Notes: generated from the letters alone by a model not told the origin. 64,000 nt of DNA from Bacillota bacterium (GCA_017522185.1 JAFWZZ010000030.1:16375-80374); one strand, 5' to 3'; positions 51,339 through 61,715 are shown, numbered from the stretch's first letter. Numbers and translations are program-made.

Positions 51339-52152
51339 GGTAATTGCAATTTGTAACCAGAAAGGCGGCGTGGGAAAGACAACCACCGCCGCCAATCTGG
51401 GCGTTGCTCTGGCGATGGAAGGAAAGCAGGTACTGGTTCTGGATTTAGATCCCCAGTCGGATTTATCTGCATCTTTCGGAATTGAGCAGACGGATGACCT
51501 GGAAGTAACGGTAAGTACGATGATGGGTAAGGCCATCAATGAAGAACGGTTTGACCCGATGGAGGGCATCATTAAGACCGATGAAGGCGTATATTTCATG
51601 CCGTCTAATCTGGATTTATCTGCTATGGAAATGAGTCTGGTCGGGACCATGAACAGGGAACGTGTATTGAAAGCATATGTCGATAAGGTAAAACCATATT
51701 TTGACTTTGTCATTATCGACTGCATGCCGTCTCTTGGCATGATTACCATTAACGCTCTTTCAGCAGCCGACAGTGTTATCGTACCGGTGCAGGCCCATTA
51801 CCTTCCGGCAAAAGGCATGGACCAGCTGTTAAGGACGATTACGAAAGTGCAGAAGTATGTCAATCCGTCTCTGAAAGTGGATGGAGTACTGATGACGCTG
51901 GTAGATGCTAGAACTTCTTTTGCGACGGAAATCCCGGCAATGATTAAGGCACGTTATGGTAACCGGCTCAGAATTTTTGACAATCAGATTCCGGCCCGTA
52001 TCAAAGCGGCAGAAGCAGCGGCGGAAGGTGTGAGCATCTTTACGTCGGAGGCAAAGAGTGATGTAGCCAAAGCTTATGCGGGGCTTGCCAAGGAGGTGAT
52101 CAACGATGCCAAAAGAGAAAAAGCCAAGGTTCGAGCTGAAAGGAGTCGATGA
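51331..52152 (+). CDS. parA: ParA-family partition ATPase
   Basis: 273 residues starting MSKVIAICNQKGGVGKTTT: deviant Walker A KGGVGKTT (11-18), Walker A' VLDLDPQSDLS, Walker B FVIIDCMPSLGMITINAL, and the Soj-like PVQAHYLPAKGMDQLLRTI. The start is the ATG overlapping the previous stop; the frame is open upstream but lacks support. ParA moves ParB-bound DNA; on integrated elements it stabilises the excised circle. It overlaps parB by 47 bases. Confidence 0.93.
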   Translation: MSKVIAICNQKGGVGKTTTAANLGVALAMEGKQVLVLDLDPQSDLSASFGIEQTDDLEVTVSTMMGKAINEERFDPMEGIIKTDEGVYFMPSNLDLSAMEMSLVGTMNRERVLKAYVDKVKPYFDFVIIDCMPSLGMITINALSAADSVIVPVQAHYLPAKGMDQLLRTITKVQKYVNPSLKVDGVLMTLVDARTSFATEIPAMIKARYGNRLRIFDNQIPARIKAAEAAAEGVSIFTSEAKSDVAKAYAGLAKEVINDAKREKAKVRAERSR

Positions 52153-53044
52153 GTTCTTCACAACACAGGAGATGCGTGATGAGGCAAAGCTAGCCAAGAT
52201 TCATGAGATACCCATTGAAGAAATCGATGACTTCCCGGACCACCCATACAAGGTAAAGGACGATGAGGACATGTTCAACCTGATGGAGAGTATCAGGGAT
52301 AACGGAGTGCTGACACCGGCGACGGTCAGAAAGAAGGAAGACGGCCGATACGAGATGTTATCGGGCCACAGAAGAAAGAGAGCATGTGAATTACTTGGCA
52401 TGGATGTGCTTAGATGCGAGGTTGTGGAACTTGACCGAGATTCCGCAACTATTTTTATGTGCGACAGTAATCTGCAGAGAACCACAATCTTACCAAGTGA
52501 AAAAGCATTCTCATACAAGATGAGGCTGGAAGCGATGAACAGGCAGGGAAGGAGGAACGATTTAACTTCTGGACCAACGGGCCAAAAGTTCTCAAGAGAT
52601 GCTTTAGCTGAACAGGTTAATGAGAGCGGTAGGCAAATCCAACGATATATCCGTCTCACTGAACTCATTCCTGAGATTTTAGACCTCGTAGATGAGGGTA
52701 AAATCGCACTTAGACCTGCCGTAGAGATTTCGTATCTGCCCCCGGATTTACAGATGGAACTTCTGGAAAACATGGAGATGGAGGACTGTACTCCAAGCCA
52801 TGACCAGACACTGCGCATGAGGGCTTTTCACAAAGAGGGCAAACTGACACCTGAGGTGATCTCTGCCATCATGCAGGAGGAAAAACCAAACCAGAGAGAG
52901 AAGATTATCCTGCGCGATGACAGAACCCGTAAGCTGATTCCAAAGGACCTGCCTCCGGCTAAGCGTGAAGAATATATCATTGCAGCCCTGGAGTTTTATG
53001 GCAGACACAGAGCCAAGCAGAGGGAAAGAGACATGGAAAGATGA
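52106..53044 (+). CDS. parB: ParB/Spo0J-family partition protein
   Basis: 312 residues: N-terminal ParB/Srx-like CTPase domain (IPIEEIDDFPDHPYKV, LMESIRDNGVLTPATVRK, MLSGHRRKRACELLG), a helix-turn-helix (RDALAEQVNESGRQIQRYIRLTEL) and a C-terminal part lacking a recognisable dimer domain. AAGGAGGTGATCAACG precedes the ATG. The second domain is followed by EKPNQREKIILR as in ICE-type ParB proteins. Candidate binding sites lie right after the gene. Confidence 0.92.
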   Translation: MPKEKKPRFELKGVDEFFTTQEMRDEAKLAKIHEIPIEEIDDFPDHPYKVKDDEDMFNLMESIRDNGVLTPATVRKKEDGRYEMLSGHRRKRACELLGMDVLRCEVVELDRDSATIFMCDSNLQRTTILPSEKAFSYKMRLEAMNRQGRRNDLTSGPTGQKFSRDALAEQVNESGRQIQRYIRLTELIPEILDLVDEGKIALRPAVEISYLPPDLQMELLENMEMEDCTPSHDQTLRMRAFHKEGKLTPEVISAIMQEEKPNQREKIILRDDRTRKLIPKDLPPAKREEYIIAALEFYGRHRAKQRERDMER

Positions 53045-53081
53045 TCCTCAGAACTGAGCATCTTTTCTTAGACTTATGAAT

Positions 53082-53143
53082 ACCAACTGAGAATGTAGTT
53101 AATATATATTACTCTTCAGTTGGTATTACTATCCTCAGTTGGT
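53082..53143. repeat. Three copies of a 9-bp word after parB, candidate operator or parS
   Basis: ACCAACTGA (53082-53090) and two inverted copies TCAGTTGGT (53116-53124 and 53135-53143). The first and second, extended by AAT/ATT, form an imperfect inverted repeat around a TATATAT stretch; the second and third are direct repeats 19 bp apart. They lie in the 170-base gap between parB and the lipoprotein gene. Confidence 0.6.
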
Positions 53144-53213
53144 AATATAAAGGGCACACTTGCAATTTATGAAATTACACCCTACTTTGAAAAGAAAAAG
53201 GAGGGACGAAACC

Positions 53214-53879
53214 ATGAAAAAGAAAGTGTTGCTGGTGCTTTTCTGCACCATTCTTGCAGCAACGGGGCTGGCAGGATGTAGTGAAGAGAAAGAGCCTGTG
53301 GAGGCTGTCAGGAAGACCGCGGAGAAGACAAAAACCATAGAGCCTGCTGAGGATTTTGAAGACGAAAAGAAGGAAGCAGGTGATTCATCCAATGAAACAG
53401 AAACGGCCGCAGAAACAGCGGATTTTGAGGAGAAAGAGGATGATACCGAAATTCAGGTACAACCAAAAGCAGAGGAGGTGAGCAGCCAAGAGGTATGCGA
53501 GAAAGAAAAGCCACAGAAGGAAGTTGCAGAACCAAAAGAAGTGACCAAGGAAAAGCCAAAGCAGGAAGGACAGAAGGCCGAGACACCAAAGGAACCTGAA
53601 GAAACCAAAGAACCAAAGCCCGAGCCGCCAAGGCACACCCACTCGTGGGAGCCGGTGTATGCGGAAAGGCAGGTTGAAAAGGTTAAGCTGGTTCCATGGA
53701 CCAAATGCTACTGCTGCGGTGCGGATATGACAGGCAATGTCTATCATATCGATGAGCACCTGTTAAACGGTGATTCCAATGTCCACTACGGCACGGAGTA
53801 CCGGGAGGAGACGTATTACGAAACCGAAAAGTATATCTCCGGTTACAGCTGTTCCTGTGGCAAGACGAAAAGTAATTAG
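53214..53879 (+). CDS. Lipoprotein with acidic linker and C-terminal Cys/His domain
   Basis: 221 residues: a signal peptide with lipobox LAGC, a long Glu/Lys/Pro-rich linker (about 25-145) and a compact C-terminal domain with Cys/His pairs (PPRHTHSWEPVYAE, WTKCYCCGADMTG, HIDEHL, YSCSCGKTKSN) that suit a zinc site. AAAAGGAGGGACG precedes the ATG. The HxHxWxPVY...C-C domain recurs in surface proteins of Clostridia elements. It lies between parB and the VaFE protein and is closed by a terminator. Confidence 0.8.
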   Translation: MKKKVLLVLFCTILAATGLAGCSEEKEPVEAVRKTAEKTKTIEPAEDFEDEKKEAGDSSNETETAAETADFEEKEDDTEIQVQPKAEEVSSQEVCEKEKPQKEVAEPKEVTKEKPKQEGQKAETPKEPEETKEPKPEPPRHTHSWEPVYAERQVEKVKLVPWTKCYCCGADMTGNVYHIDEHLLNGDSNVHYGTEYREETYYETEKYISGYSCSCGKTKSN

Positions 53880-53901
53880 AATAACAAGCATGGACATAGA
53901 A

Positions 53902-53935
53902 GGCAGTTTCGACAGCAGTTGAAGCTGCTTTTTTT
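53902..53935 (+). terminator. Terminator between the lipoprotein and VaFE genes
   Basis: GCAGTTTC and GAAGCTGC with one wobble pair and a 10-base loop, followed by seven T. Confidence 0.75.
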
Positions 53936-53956
53936 ATGCCCGGAAAGGAGAAAGAA

Positions 53957-56900
53957 ATGAATGTAGTGAAGAATATGACCCATGAGAGGGTGAAGAAACC
54001 TGTGGCAATTCTCTTACTGATTGCTATGCTGATGTCACTCATCACGCCGTTTCAGACGGACACGGCTTACGCTGCAGATGATGACCTTGGCGTAGGCGAT
54101 GTCGTGCATTTAGAACTGCATCACCAGATCCGTTACGGTGAAGGCGACGGCGGCTATTCCAATCTGATGAAAGCCATCGGTATTGATGACTCACTGGGAG
54201 ACAGATATGTGTTCTGCACCCAGCCCCACATGCCGACACCGGAAGACGGCAATTACAAGATTGACAAGATGTATACGGGTAACACCGGTAATGCTGCCAT
54301 GCTGAGAAAGCTGGTATATTACGCCAAAGGCTATCCCGGCTGGAGCAAGGGACAGGATATGTGGTTTGACTCCGGCACATGGAGTAACGATGACATCTAC
54401 GGCATCTTCCACGTTGCCATTTCCTATGTCACTGCAGGCTATGACGACAAGATGGAAGCCTGGGGCGGCGGCACGGTAAAGGAATATATGTACACGAAAA
54501 ACTGGAACAAGATGAAGGAAATCGTGGAAGACTGTAAGTCTGATACCAAAGTTCCCGATGCGCCGAAGGGATTCAAGTGCTTCTATATTATCAAGGAAGG
54601 CTACCAGAATGTCATCGGAGGAACGCTGGAATACGGTAATCTGAAGCTGACAAAGAAGTCGGCGGTGCCGGAAGTCACTAACGGCAACGACGCATACTCT
54701 TTTAAGGGCGCGGAGTTTGGCGTATATAAAAGCGGCACGAAGGTCGGAACGTTAATTACCGATGCAGACGGAAAGAGTAACACCTTGGAGCTTGATGCAG
54801 GCACCTACACCGTCAAAGAAGACAAAGTGCCGAAAGGCTATGCCAAGGCACCGGACCAGACGGTAAAGGTAAAGGCAGGACAGACATCCACGGTAACCTT
54901 TGAGGATTATCCGAAAGATGACCCTATCGGTATCGTCCTTAGAAAAGGGGACAGTGAGCTGGGCACAAACAAGGCTCAGGGCAAGGCGACCCTCGCAGGT
55001 GCAGTTTATGAAATCAAGTATTACAAGCACACAGATGATGGAAACAAGCTGGATAGAACATGGAGAGTGATTACCAATGCCAACGGTATTGCACACCTGT
55101 CTGAAGATGACTTAGACCCGTCTTTTGATAACGACGAGTTCTATTACTCTGCAGCAGGAGACCCGTGCTTCCCGCTGGGCACCGTAACCGTCCAGGAAGT
55201 GAAGGCACCGACAGGCTATGAAAAAAACAGCCAGATCTATACCTGTAAGATTACAGGAGGAAGTGGCACGACGGAATCCGTATCCACATACAACATTCCA
55301 AAGATTGGATCCGATGAAGAAATGGCAGAAGACGTGAAAAGAGGCGATTTGGAGTTTGTCAAGGTTGCGGATGGTACACTGGAGCGACTCGCAGGCGTGC
55401 CGTTTAAGATTACGTCACTGACTACAGGGGAAAGCCATGTGATTGTCACCGATAAGAACGGCTATGCAAGTACAGCAAGTTCCTGGAACAAGCACACGAA
55501 TAACACTAACCGCGGTAAGTATTCCACGGATGGTATCTGGTTCGGGGAAGGCGCACCGGATAACAGTAAGGGTGCACTGATTTATGATGATTATGTTATC
55601 GAGGAGCAGCCATGTGATGCCAATAAGGGCATGAACCTGCTGTCGGTAACGGTAAGCATCTATAAGAACAATGTAACCGTGCCGCTTGGTACGCTGACCG
55701 ACGACCAGATTGAAATCAGCACTACGGCAAAGGATGAAGACAGTGATTCCCATATCGGCATGGTGCAGGAGACCGTATATATCAAAGATACAGTGGAATA
55801 CAAGGGTCTGAAGAAAGGCGAGACCTACAGACTGGAAGGTAAGCTGATGAACAAGGAAACCGGCAAGGCGATTACTGCAGGAGGTAAAGCCGTGACGGCA
55901 GAAACCACCTTTACGCCGAAGATGACTGACGGCCAGGTGGACGTGGAATTTGAAGTTCCGGGCAGTGCAGTAAGGGGTAAAGCACTGGTTGTCTTTGAAG
56001 ATTTATTCCTTGGAGACATCAAGCTGGCGACTCATGCAGATATCGATGATGAAGGGCAGACGGTATATTACCCGGATGTTACCACAAAGGCAAAAGATAA
56101 CGAAACAAAGGCAGGTGTAGCAAAGGCAGACGGCAAGGTGACTTTAGTCGACACCGTATCTTACAGCGGCGTAATGACAGGTAAGAAGTACACGGTCATC
56201 GGCACGCTGATGGATAAGGCAACAGGAAAACCTGTGCTGAACGGGGAGAAGGAAGTGACCGCATCTGCAGAGTTTACACCAAAGGCTATGTCCGGCACCG
56301 TGGATGTCACTTTCACTTTTGACGGCAGGCATCTGAAGGGCAAAGAAGTCGTTGTCTTTGAAACCCTGAAGTATCATAACCGTGAGGTTGCATACCACCA
56401 GGACTTAAAGGATGACGGACAGACCATCTTTTTCCCTGAAATCGGAACCACTGCAAAAGACAGTGAGACAAAGATTGGCGTAAGTAATCCGGATAAGTCC
56501 GTGACCCTGGTAGACACCGTAAGCTACGAGGGATTAAGACCGGGACTTGAGTACAAGGTGACTGGTACGCTGATGGATAAGGCAACCGGTGACGCTGTGC
56601 AGAATGTAACGGCAGAAACAACCTTTACGCCTGTAAAGTCCAAAGGCACTGTAGATGTAACCTTTAACTTTAACGGCAGGGCATTAGAAGGAAAGTCCGT
56701 TGTCGTTTATGAGACTCTGACCTATAAAGGCATCGAACTTGCAGATCACAAAGACATCAATGATGATGGCCAGACTATCTACTTCCCTGACATCTGGACT
56801 ACTGCAAAGGATACGGAATTTGATGACCATATCAGTATGGCAGATGAAGACGTAACTATCGTGGATAAGGTAAGCTATGAAGGCTTAAGACCAGGTGTCG

Positions 56901-59900
56901 AATACAAGGTTGTCGGCACACTGATGGATAAAGACACCGGAGAGCCTGTCAAGGTAAACGGTGCAGACGTAAGAGCAGAAGCAAAGTTTACGCCGAAGGA
57001 TTCAAAGGGCAGTGTTAACGTAACCTTTAATTTCACAGGTGTAGCCTTAAAGGGAACGACCACTGTTGTCTTTGAAACCCTGTATTACAAGGATAACGAA
57101 CTGGCAGTGCATACTGACTTAAGTGATGCAGACCAGACCGTATATATCCCGGAGATTAAAACATCCGCAAAGGACTCTGAAACAAGAGTGGGTGTAGGCA
57201 GGGCAGATGATCAGATTACTCTGATTGATACGGTTTCCTATACGGACCTGCTTCCTGAAAGAGAATACACTGTCATCGGTCAGCTGATGAATAAAGAAAC
57301 AGGAAAGCCATATATGAACGGAGACAAAGCCGTGACAGCAAGTGCAGTATTCACACCGGAGAAATCTTCCGGCAAGGTAAATGTCACGTTTGTCTTTGAA
57401 GGGAAAGATCTGAAGGGCAAGTCTCTGGTAGTCTATGAGACACTGCAGTATAAGGGAAAGGACGTTGCTGTTCATCACGATATGAAGGCAGACGGCCAGA
57501 CCGTATACTTCCCGGATATCAGAACAACTGCAAAGGACAGTAAAACACAGATTGGACTTGGCCTTGCAGACAGCCAGGTAACCATCGTGGATACCGTAAG
57601 CTATGAAGGCGTAAGACCGGGCCTTGAATATATCGTAAAGGGCACACTGATGGATAAAACCACAGGAAAGGCTGTAAAGATTGACGGTAAGAACGTGACA
57701 GCTCAGTCCGTCTTTACACCGGATAAGACAAAGGGAATGGTAGATGTAACCTTTAAGTTTAATGGTAAATCTTTAGAGGGCAGCACCGTAGTTGTCTTTG
57801 AAAAGCTGTATTACGGCGATGCCCTGCTGGCAGAACACGCTGATATCAAAGACGACGGACAGACTATCTATCTGCCTGAGATTGGCACCACTGCCAAGGA
57901 TTTTGACATTGATGACCATATCGGCAGAGCGGATGAAGATGTAACCATCGTGGATACCGTAAAGTATGAACACTTAAGACCTGGTCTTGAGTACAAAGTT
58001 GTGGGCAAGTTAATGAACAAGAAAACAGGCAAAATCATTCAGGCCGGTGGTAAGGATGTAACTGCTGAAACCACCTTTACTGCAAAGGACAGTTCCGGCA
58101 GCGTAAAGGTGACATTCAACTTTAACGGTGTGAACCTGAAGGGTGAAACCGTAGTTGCTTTTGAAACCCTGTATTACAAGGATATCCCTGTAGCAGTTCA
58201 TGCAGAAATCGGAGATGACGGTCAGACCGTATATCTGCCTGAGATTAGGACTTCTGCCATTGACTCTGAAACAGGAGTAGGCTTAAGTAAAGCAGACGGC
58301 AAGATTATCTTAACCGATACCGTATCTTACACTGATGTACTGCCGGGTAAAGAATACACGGTGATTGGTGTGTTAATGGATAAAGCAACAGGAGAGCCTG
58401 TGGTAAGCGCAGGCAGAGGCGTAACTGCAGAAACAGTATTTACCGCCCTGGATGTGGAAGGTACTGTAGATGTAGTCTTTGAATTTGATGGAAGTGACCT
58501 TGCGGGAAAGACCACAGTTGTCTTTGAATCCCTGCAGTATAAAGGCAAGGAAGTTGCTTTCCACACAGACTTAAATGATGATAAGCAGACAGTGTATATC
58601 CCAGAGATTAAGACATCTGCCATCGATGCAGACACAAGAATCGGTGTAGGAAGGGCGGATGACCATGTAACCATCGTGGATACCGTTAGTTATGAAGGCT
58701 TAAGACCAGGCCTTGAATACAAGATGGTCGGCACGCTGATGGATAAGGAAACCGGCAAGCCTGTGGAATCTGACGGCAAGGTTGTAACTGCTGAAACCAT
58801 CTTCACACCGGACAAATCCGCAGGAAAGATTGATGTAGTCTTTGACTTTAACGCGGAAGACCTTGCAGGAACAACGACTGTAGTCTTTGAAAATCTGTAC
58901 TACAAGGATGTGGAAGTTGCAGTTCATGCGGATTTTGCAGATGATGGTCAGACGGTATATCTGCCTGACATTGCAACCACTGCAAAGGACAGTGAAACCA
59001 AGAATCATATCAGTATGGCGGATGAAGAAATCACCATCATTGATACCGTGGACTATACCGACTTAAGACCTGGTGTGGAATACAAGGTAAGTGGTAAGCT
59101 GATGAACAAGGAAACTGGTGAAGCGATCTTAGTTGATGAAAAGGAAGTGACTGCGGAAACAGTCTTCACCCCTGAAAAGCCAGACGGCAGCGTGGATATC
59201 ACGTTTGTCTTTAACGGCGTGAGCCTGGAAGGCGAAACCATCGTTGCTTTCGAGTCTCTGACTTACAAGAACTATGAGCTGGCAGTGCATGCCGACATCG
59301 ATGACGAAGCACAGACAGTATACGTCCCTGAAATCAGAACCTCTGCCGTTGACTCTGAAACAAGAGTGGGCGTAGGTAAGGCTGATGAAAAGATTACTCT
59401 GATTGATACCGTAAGCTACACAGATTTAATGCCTGGAGCTGAATATACCGTAAAGGGTATCCTGATGGACAAAGCGACAGGAGAGCCTGTGGTAACAGGC
59501 GGCAGCGAAGTGACTGCAGAAACAAAGTTTACTGCAGAAAGCACAGAAGGAACCGTAGATGTAGTCTTTGAATTTGATGCGAGAGATGCAGCGGGCAAGA
59601 CTACGGTTGTCTTTGAAACCCTGTATTTTGAAGATCACGTTGTAGCTGTTCATCGTGAACTGGATGACGATGGACAGACTGTATATCTGCCTGAGATTGG
59701 CACAAAGGCTATCGATGCAGATACAAATATCGGTGTCAGCCGTGCAGATGAGCTGGTAACCATTAAGGATACCGTAAGTTATGAAGGTTTAAGACCAAAC
59801 CTGGAATATAAGGTTGTCGGCACTTTAATGAACAAAGAAACCGGCAAACCTGTTGAAGCTGACGGCAGGGTTGTAACATCCGAAGTCATGTTTACACCGG

Positions 59901-61654
59901 AAGAATCTGAAGGCAGCATTGAACTGACTTTTGAGTTTGACGGAAGTGACCTGGCAGGAACCACAACCGTAGTCTTTGAACAGATGTACTACAAAGATGT
60001 GGAAGTTGCAGTTCATGCATGTTTAGAAGATGATAATCAGACGGTATATATGCCTGATATTGCAACCACAGCAAAAGACAGTGAAACCATGAATCATGTC
60101 AGCATGGCTGATGAAGAAATCACCATCGTTGATACTGTAGATTACACTGACTTAAGACCAGGCGTGGAATACAAAGTCAGCGGCAAGCTGATGAATAAGG
60201 CGACCGGTGAGCCTGTCATGGTCGATGATAAGGAAGTGACTGCAGAGACCATCTTTACACCTGAAAAGCCGGACGGCAGTGTAGATATCACTTTTATTTT
60301 TAATGGAGTATCTTTAGAAGGAGAAACTGTAGTCGCATTCGAGTCTTTATTCTACAAGGACTATGAACTGGCAGTGCACGCCGACATCAATGACGAAGCA
60401 CAGACAGTATATATTCCTGAAATCAGAACTTCCGCTAAGGATAGTGAAACAGGCATTGGTATCAGTAAGGCCGATGATAAGATTAAGCTGACTGACACCG
60501 TAACGTATAACAATCTAATGCCGGGTAGTGAATATGTCGTGAAGGGTACACTGATGGATAAAAAGACCGGAGAGCCAGTAAAGGCTAACGGAAAAGATGT
60601 GACTGCAGAGACGAAGTTTACTGCAGAAAACACCGACGGAACCGTAGATGTCATCTTTGAATTTGACGGAAGAACTATCGCAGGCAAGACTACTGTAGTC
60701 TTTGAATCCCTATTATTTGAAGATAAGGAAGTTGCGGTCCATGCGGATTTAGCTGATGATGCCCAGACGGTATATATCCCGGAAATCAAGACATCTGCCA
60801 AGGATTTTGAAACGGATATCGCAGTAAGTAACCCTGATCCAATCGTAAATATCATCGATATTGTGACCTATGAAGGCTTAAGACCTGGCCTGGAGTATAA
60901 GGTAACAGGCGTGCTGATGGACAAGGCGACAGGAAAGCCACTGATGGTGGATGGTATGAAAGTTATGGCTGAAGAAGTCTTCACACCGGAATCTTCAAAG
61001 GGTGCAGTCGGTATGGTATTCAGCTTTGATGGAAGCGGCCTTGAAGGAAAAACCGTTGTTGCCTTTGAAAGTGTAACACATGAAGGTATGGAAGTTGGCG
61101 TTCATGCTGACATCAATGACCAGGCACAGAGTATCTTCTTCCCTGATATCAGAACATCTGCAAAGGATAAGGCTGACGGGGATAAGAAAGTCTATGCACA
61201 GCCTGAGGTAACCATCGTGGATACCGTGGAATATGAAAACCTGGTTGCAGGAAAGACTTACACTGTTAAGGGCATCCTGATGGATAAGGCGTCCGGTAAG
61301 GCTGTGAAGATTGGCGGCAAGGAAGTCACTGCAGAAAAGAGCTTCAGAGCAAAGGAAACTGCAGGCAGCATTGAGCTTGAATTTAAGTTTGATGCAGACA
61401 AGCTGGAAGGCAAGAGCCTGGTAGTCTTTGAAAAGCTGTATTACGGCGAAGACCAGATTGGTGCACACGAAGACTTAAAGGATAAGGCGCAGACCGTAGA
61501 AGTCATCAAGCTTCTGCCAGCACCGGAAACTGGTGATAACAACAACCTGAAGTTGTATTTGGCATTGGCACTTGGTGCACTGCTGCTTGGCAGCTGTTTT
61601 GTGATTGAAGAAACAAGAAGAAAGAAAAAGCATAAGAACAAAGATGAAGAGTAG
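53957..61654 (+). CDS. VaFE-repeat surface-anchored protein with 16 repeats
   Basis: 2565 residues from the ATG after AAAGGAGAAAG. Order: signal peptide (to about AYAADD); an N-terminal thioester-like domain with Cys in YVFCTQ and a helix IFHVAISYV; three SpaA/prealbumin-like domains (FKGAEFGVYKSG; LAGAVYEIKYYK; LAGVPFKITS); then 16 tandem VaFE units of about 120 residues, each with T(T/S)A(K/I)D, VDTVSYEGL, VTAETTFTP and V(V/A)FE; and an LPXTG-like end (APETGD, hydrophobic helix, RRKKKHKNKDEE). Units fall into triplets by their opening words. VaFE and SpaA domains are thought to form isopeptide bonds, giving a long stiff stalk. Such proteins occur in ICEs of gut Clostridia, perhaps aiding cell contact during transfer. 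Confidence 0.93.
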   Translation: MNVVKNMTHERVKKPVAILLLIAMLMSLITPFQTDTAYAADDDLGVGDVVHLELHHQIRYGEGDGGYSNLMKAIGIDDSLGDRYVFCTQPHMPTPEDGNYKIDKMYTGNTGNAAMLRKLVYYAKGYPGWSKGQDMWFDSGTWSNDDIYGIFHVAISYVTAGYDDKMEAWGGGTVKEYMYTKNWNKMKEIVEDCKSDTKVPDAPKGFKCFYIIKEGYQNVIGGTLEYGNLKLTKKSAVPEVTNGNDAYSFKGAEFGVYKSGTKVGTLITDADGKSNTLELDAGTYTVKEDKVPKGYAKAPDQTVKVKAGQTSTVTFEDYPKDDPIGIVLRKGDSELGTNKAQGKATLAGAVYEIKYYKHTDDGNKLDRTWRVITNANGIAHLSEDDLDPSFDNDEFYYSAAGDPCFPLGTVTVQEVKAPTGYEKNSQIYTCKITGGSGTTESVSTYNIPKIGSDEEMAEDVKRGDLEFVKVADGTLERLAGVPFKITSLTTGESHVIVTDKNGYASTASSWNKHTNNTNRGKYSTDGIWFGEGAPDNSKGALIYDDYVIEEQPCDANKGMNLLSVTVSIYKNNVTVPLGTLTDDQIEISTTAKDEDSDSHIGMVQETVYIKDTVEYKGLKKGETYRLEGKLMNKETGKAITAGGKAVTAETTFTPKMTDGQVDVEFEVPGSAVRGKALVVFEDLFLGDIKLATHADIDDEGQTVYYPDVTTKAKDNETKAGVAKADGKVTLVDTVSYSGVMTGKKYTVIGTLMDKATGKPVLNGEKEVTASAEFTPKAMSGTVDVTFTFDGRHLKGKEVVVFETLKYHNREVAYHQDLKDDGQTIFFPEIGTTAKDSETKIGVSNPDKSVTLVDTVSYEGLRPGLEYKVTGTLMDKATGDAVQNVTAETTFTPVKSKGTVDVTFNFNGRALEGKSVVVYETLTYKGIELADHKDINDDGQTIYFPDIWTTAKDTEFDDHISMADEDVTIVDKVSYEGLRPGVEYKVVGTLMDKDTGEPVKVNGADVRAEAKFTPKDSKGSVNVTFNFTGVALKGTTTVVFETLYYKDNELAVHTDLSDADQTVYIPEIKTSAKDSETRVGVGRADDQITLIDTVSYTDLLPEREYTVIGQLMNKETGKPYMNGDKAVTASAVFTPEKSSGKVNVTFVFEGKDLKGKSLVVYETLQYKGKDVAVHHDMKADGQTVYFPDIRTTAKDSKTQIGLGLADSQVTIVDTVSYEGVRPGLEYIVKGTLMDKTTGKAVKIDGKNVTAQSVFTPDKTKGMVDVTFKFNGKSLEGSTVVVFEKLYYGDALLAEHADIKDDGQTIYLPEIGTTAKDFDIDDHIGRADEDVTIVDTVKYEHLRPGLEYKVVGKLMNKKTGKIIQAGGKDVTAETTFTAKDSSGSVKVTFNFNGVNLKGETVVAFETLYYKDIPVAVHAEIGDDGQTVYLPEIRTSAIDSETGVGLSKADGKIILTDTVSYTDVLPGKEYTVIGVLMDKATGEPVVSAGRGVTAETVFTALDVEGTVDVVFEFDGSDLAGKTTVVFESLQYKGKEVAFHTDLNDDKQTVYIPEIKTSAIDADTRIGVGRADDHVTIVDTVSYEGLRPGLEYKMVGTLMDKETGKPVESDGKVVTAETIFTPDKSAGKIDVVFDFNAEDLAGTTTVVFENLYYKDVEVAVHADFADDGQTVYLPDIATTAKDSETKNHISMADEEITIIDTVDYTDLRPGVEYKVSGKLMNKETGEAILVDEKEVTAETVFTPEKPDGSVDITFVFNGVSLEGETIVAFESLTYKNYELAVHADIDDEAQTVYVPEIRTSAVDSETRVGVGKADEKITLIDTVSYTDLMPGAEYTVKGILMDKATGEPVVTGGSEVTAETKFTAESTEGTVDVVFEFDARDAAGKTTVVFETLYFEDHVVAVHRELDDDGQTVYLPEIGTKAIDADTNIGVSRADELVTIKDTVSYEGLRPNLEYKVVGTLMNKETGKPVEADGRVVTSEVMFTPEESEGSIELTFEFDGSDLAGTTTVVFEQMYYKDVEVAVHACLEDDNQTVYMPDIATTAKDSETMNHVSMADEEITIVDTVDYTDLRPGVEYKVSGKLMNKATGEPVMVDDKEVTAETIFTPEKPDGSVDITFIFNGVSLEGETVVAFESLFYKDYELAVHADINDEAQTVYIPEIRTSAKDSETGIGISKADDKIKLTDTVTYNNLMPGSEYVVKGTLMDKKTGEPVKANGKDVTAETKFTAENTDGTVDVIFEFDGRTIAGKTTVVFESLLFEDKEVAVHADLADDAQTVYIPEIKTSAKDFETDIAVSNPDPIVNIIDIVTYEGLRPGLEYKVTGVLMDKATGKPLMVDGMKVMAEEVFTPESSKGAVGMVFSFDGSGLEGKTVVAFESVTHEGMEVGVHADINDQAQSIFFPDIRTSAKDKADGDKKVYAQPEVTIVDTVEYENLVAGKTYTVKGILMDKASGKAVKIGGKEVTAEKSFRAKETAGSIELEFKFDADKLEGKSLVVFEKLYYGEDQIGAHEDLKDKAQTVEVIKLLPAPETGDNNNLKLYLALALGALLLGSCFVIEETRRKKKHKNKDEE

Positions 61655-61670
61655 TAGTCTTTGATAAACG

Positions 61671-61694
61671 GGCGGTCCATAGCGGCCGCCTTTT
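61671..61694 (+). terminator. Terminator after the VaFE gene
   Basis: GGCGG and CCGCC with a 10-base loop, then TTTTGATTT. The T-run is short. Confidence 0.55.
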
Positions 61695-61715
61695 GATTTG
61701 GGAAGGGGAAAAACT

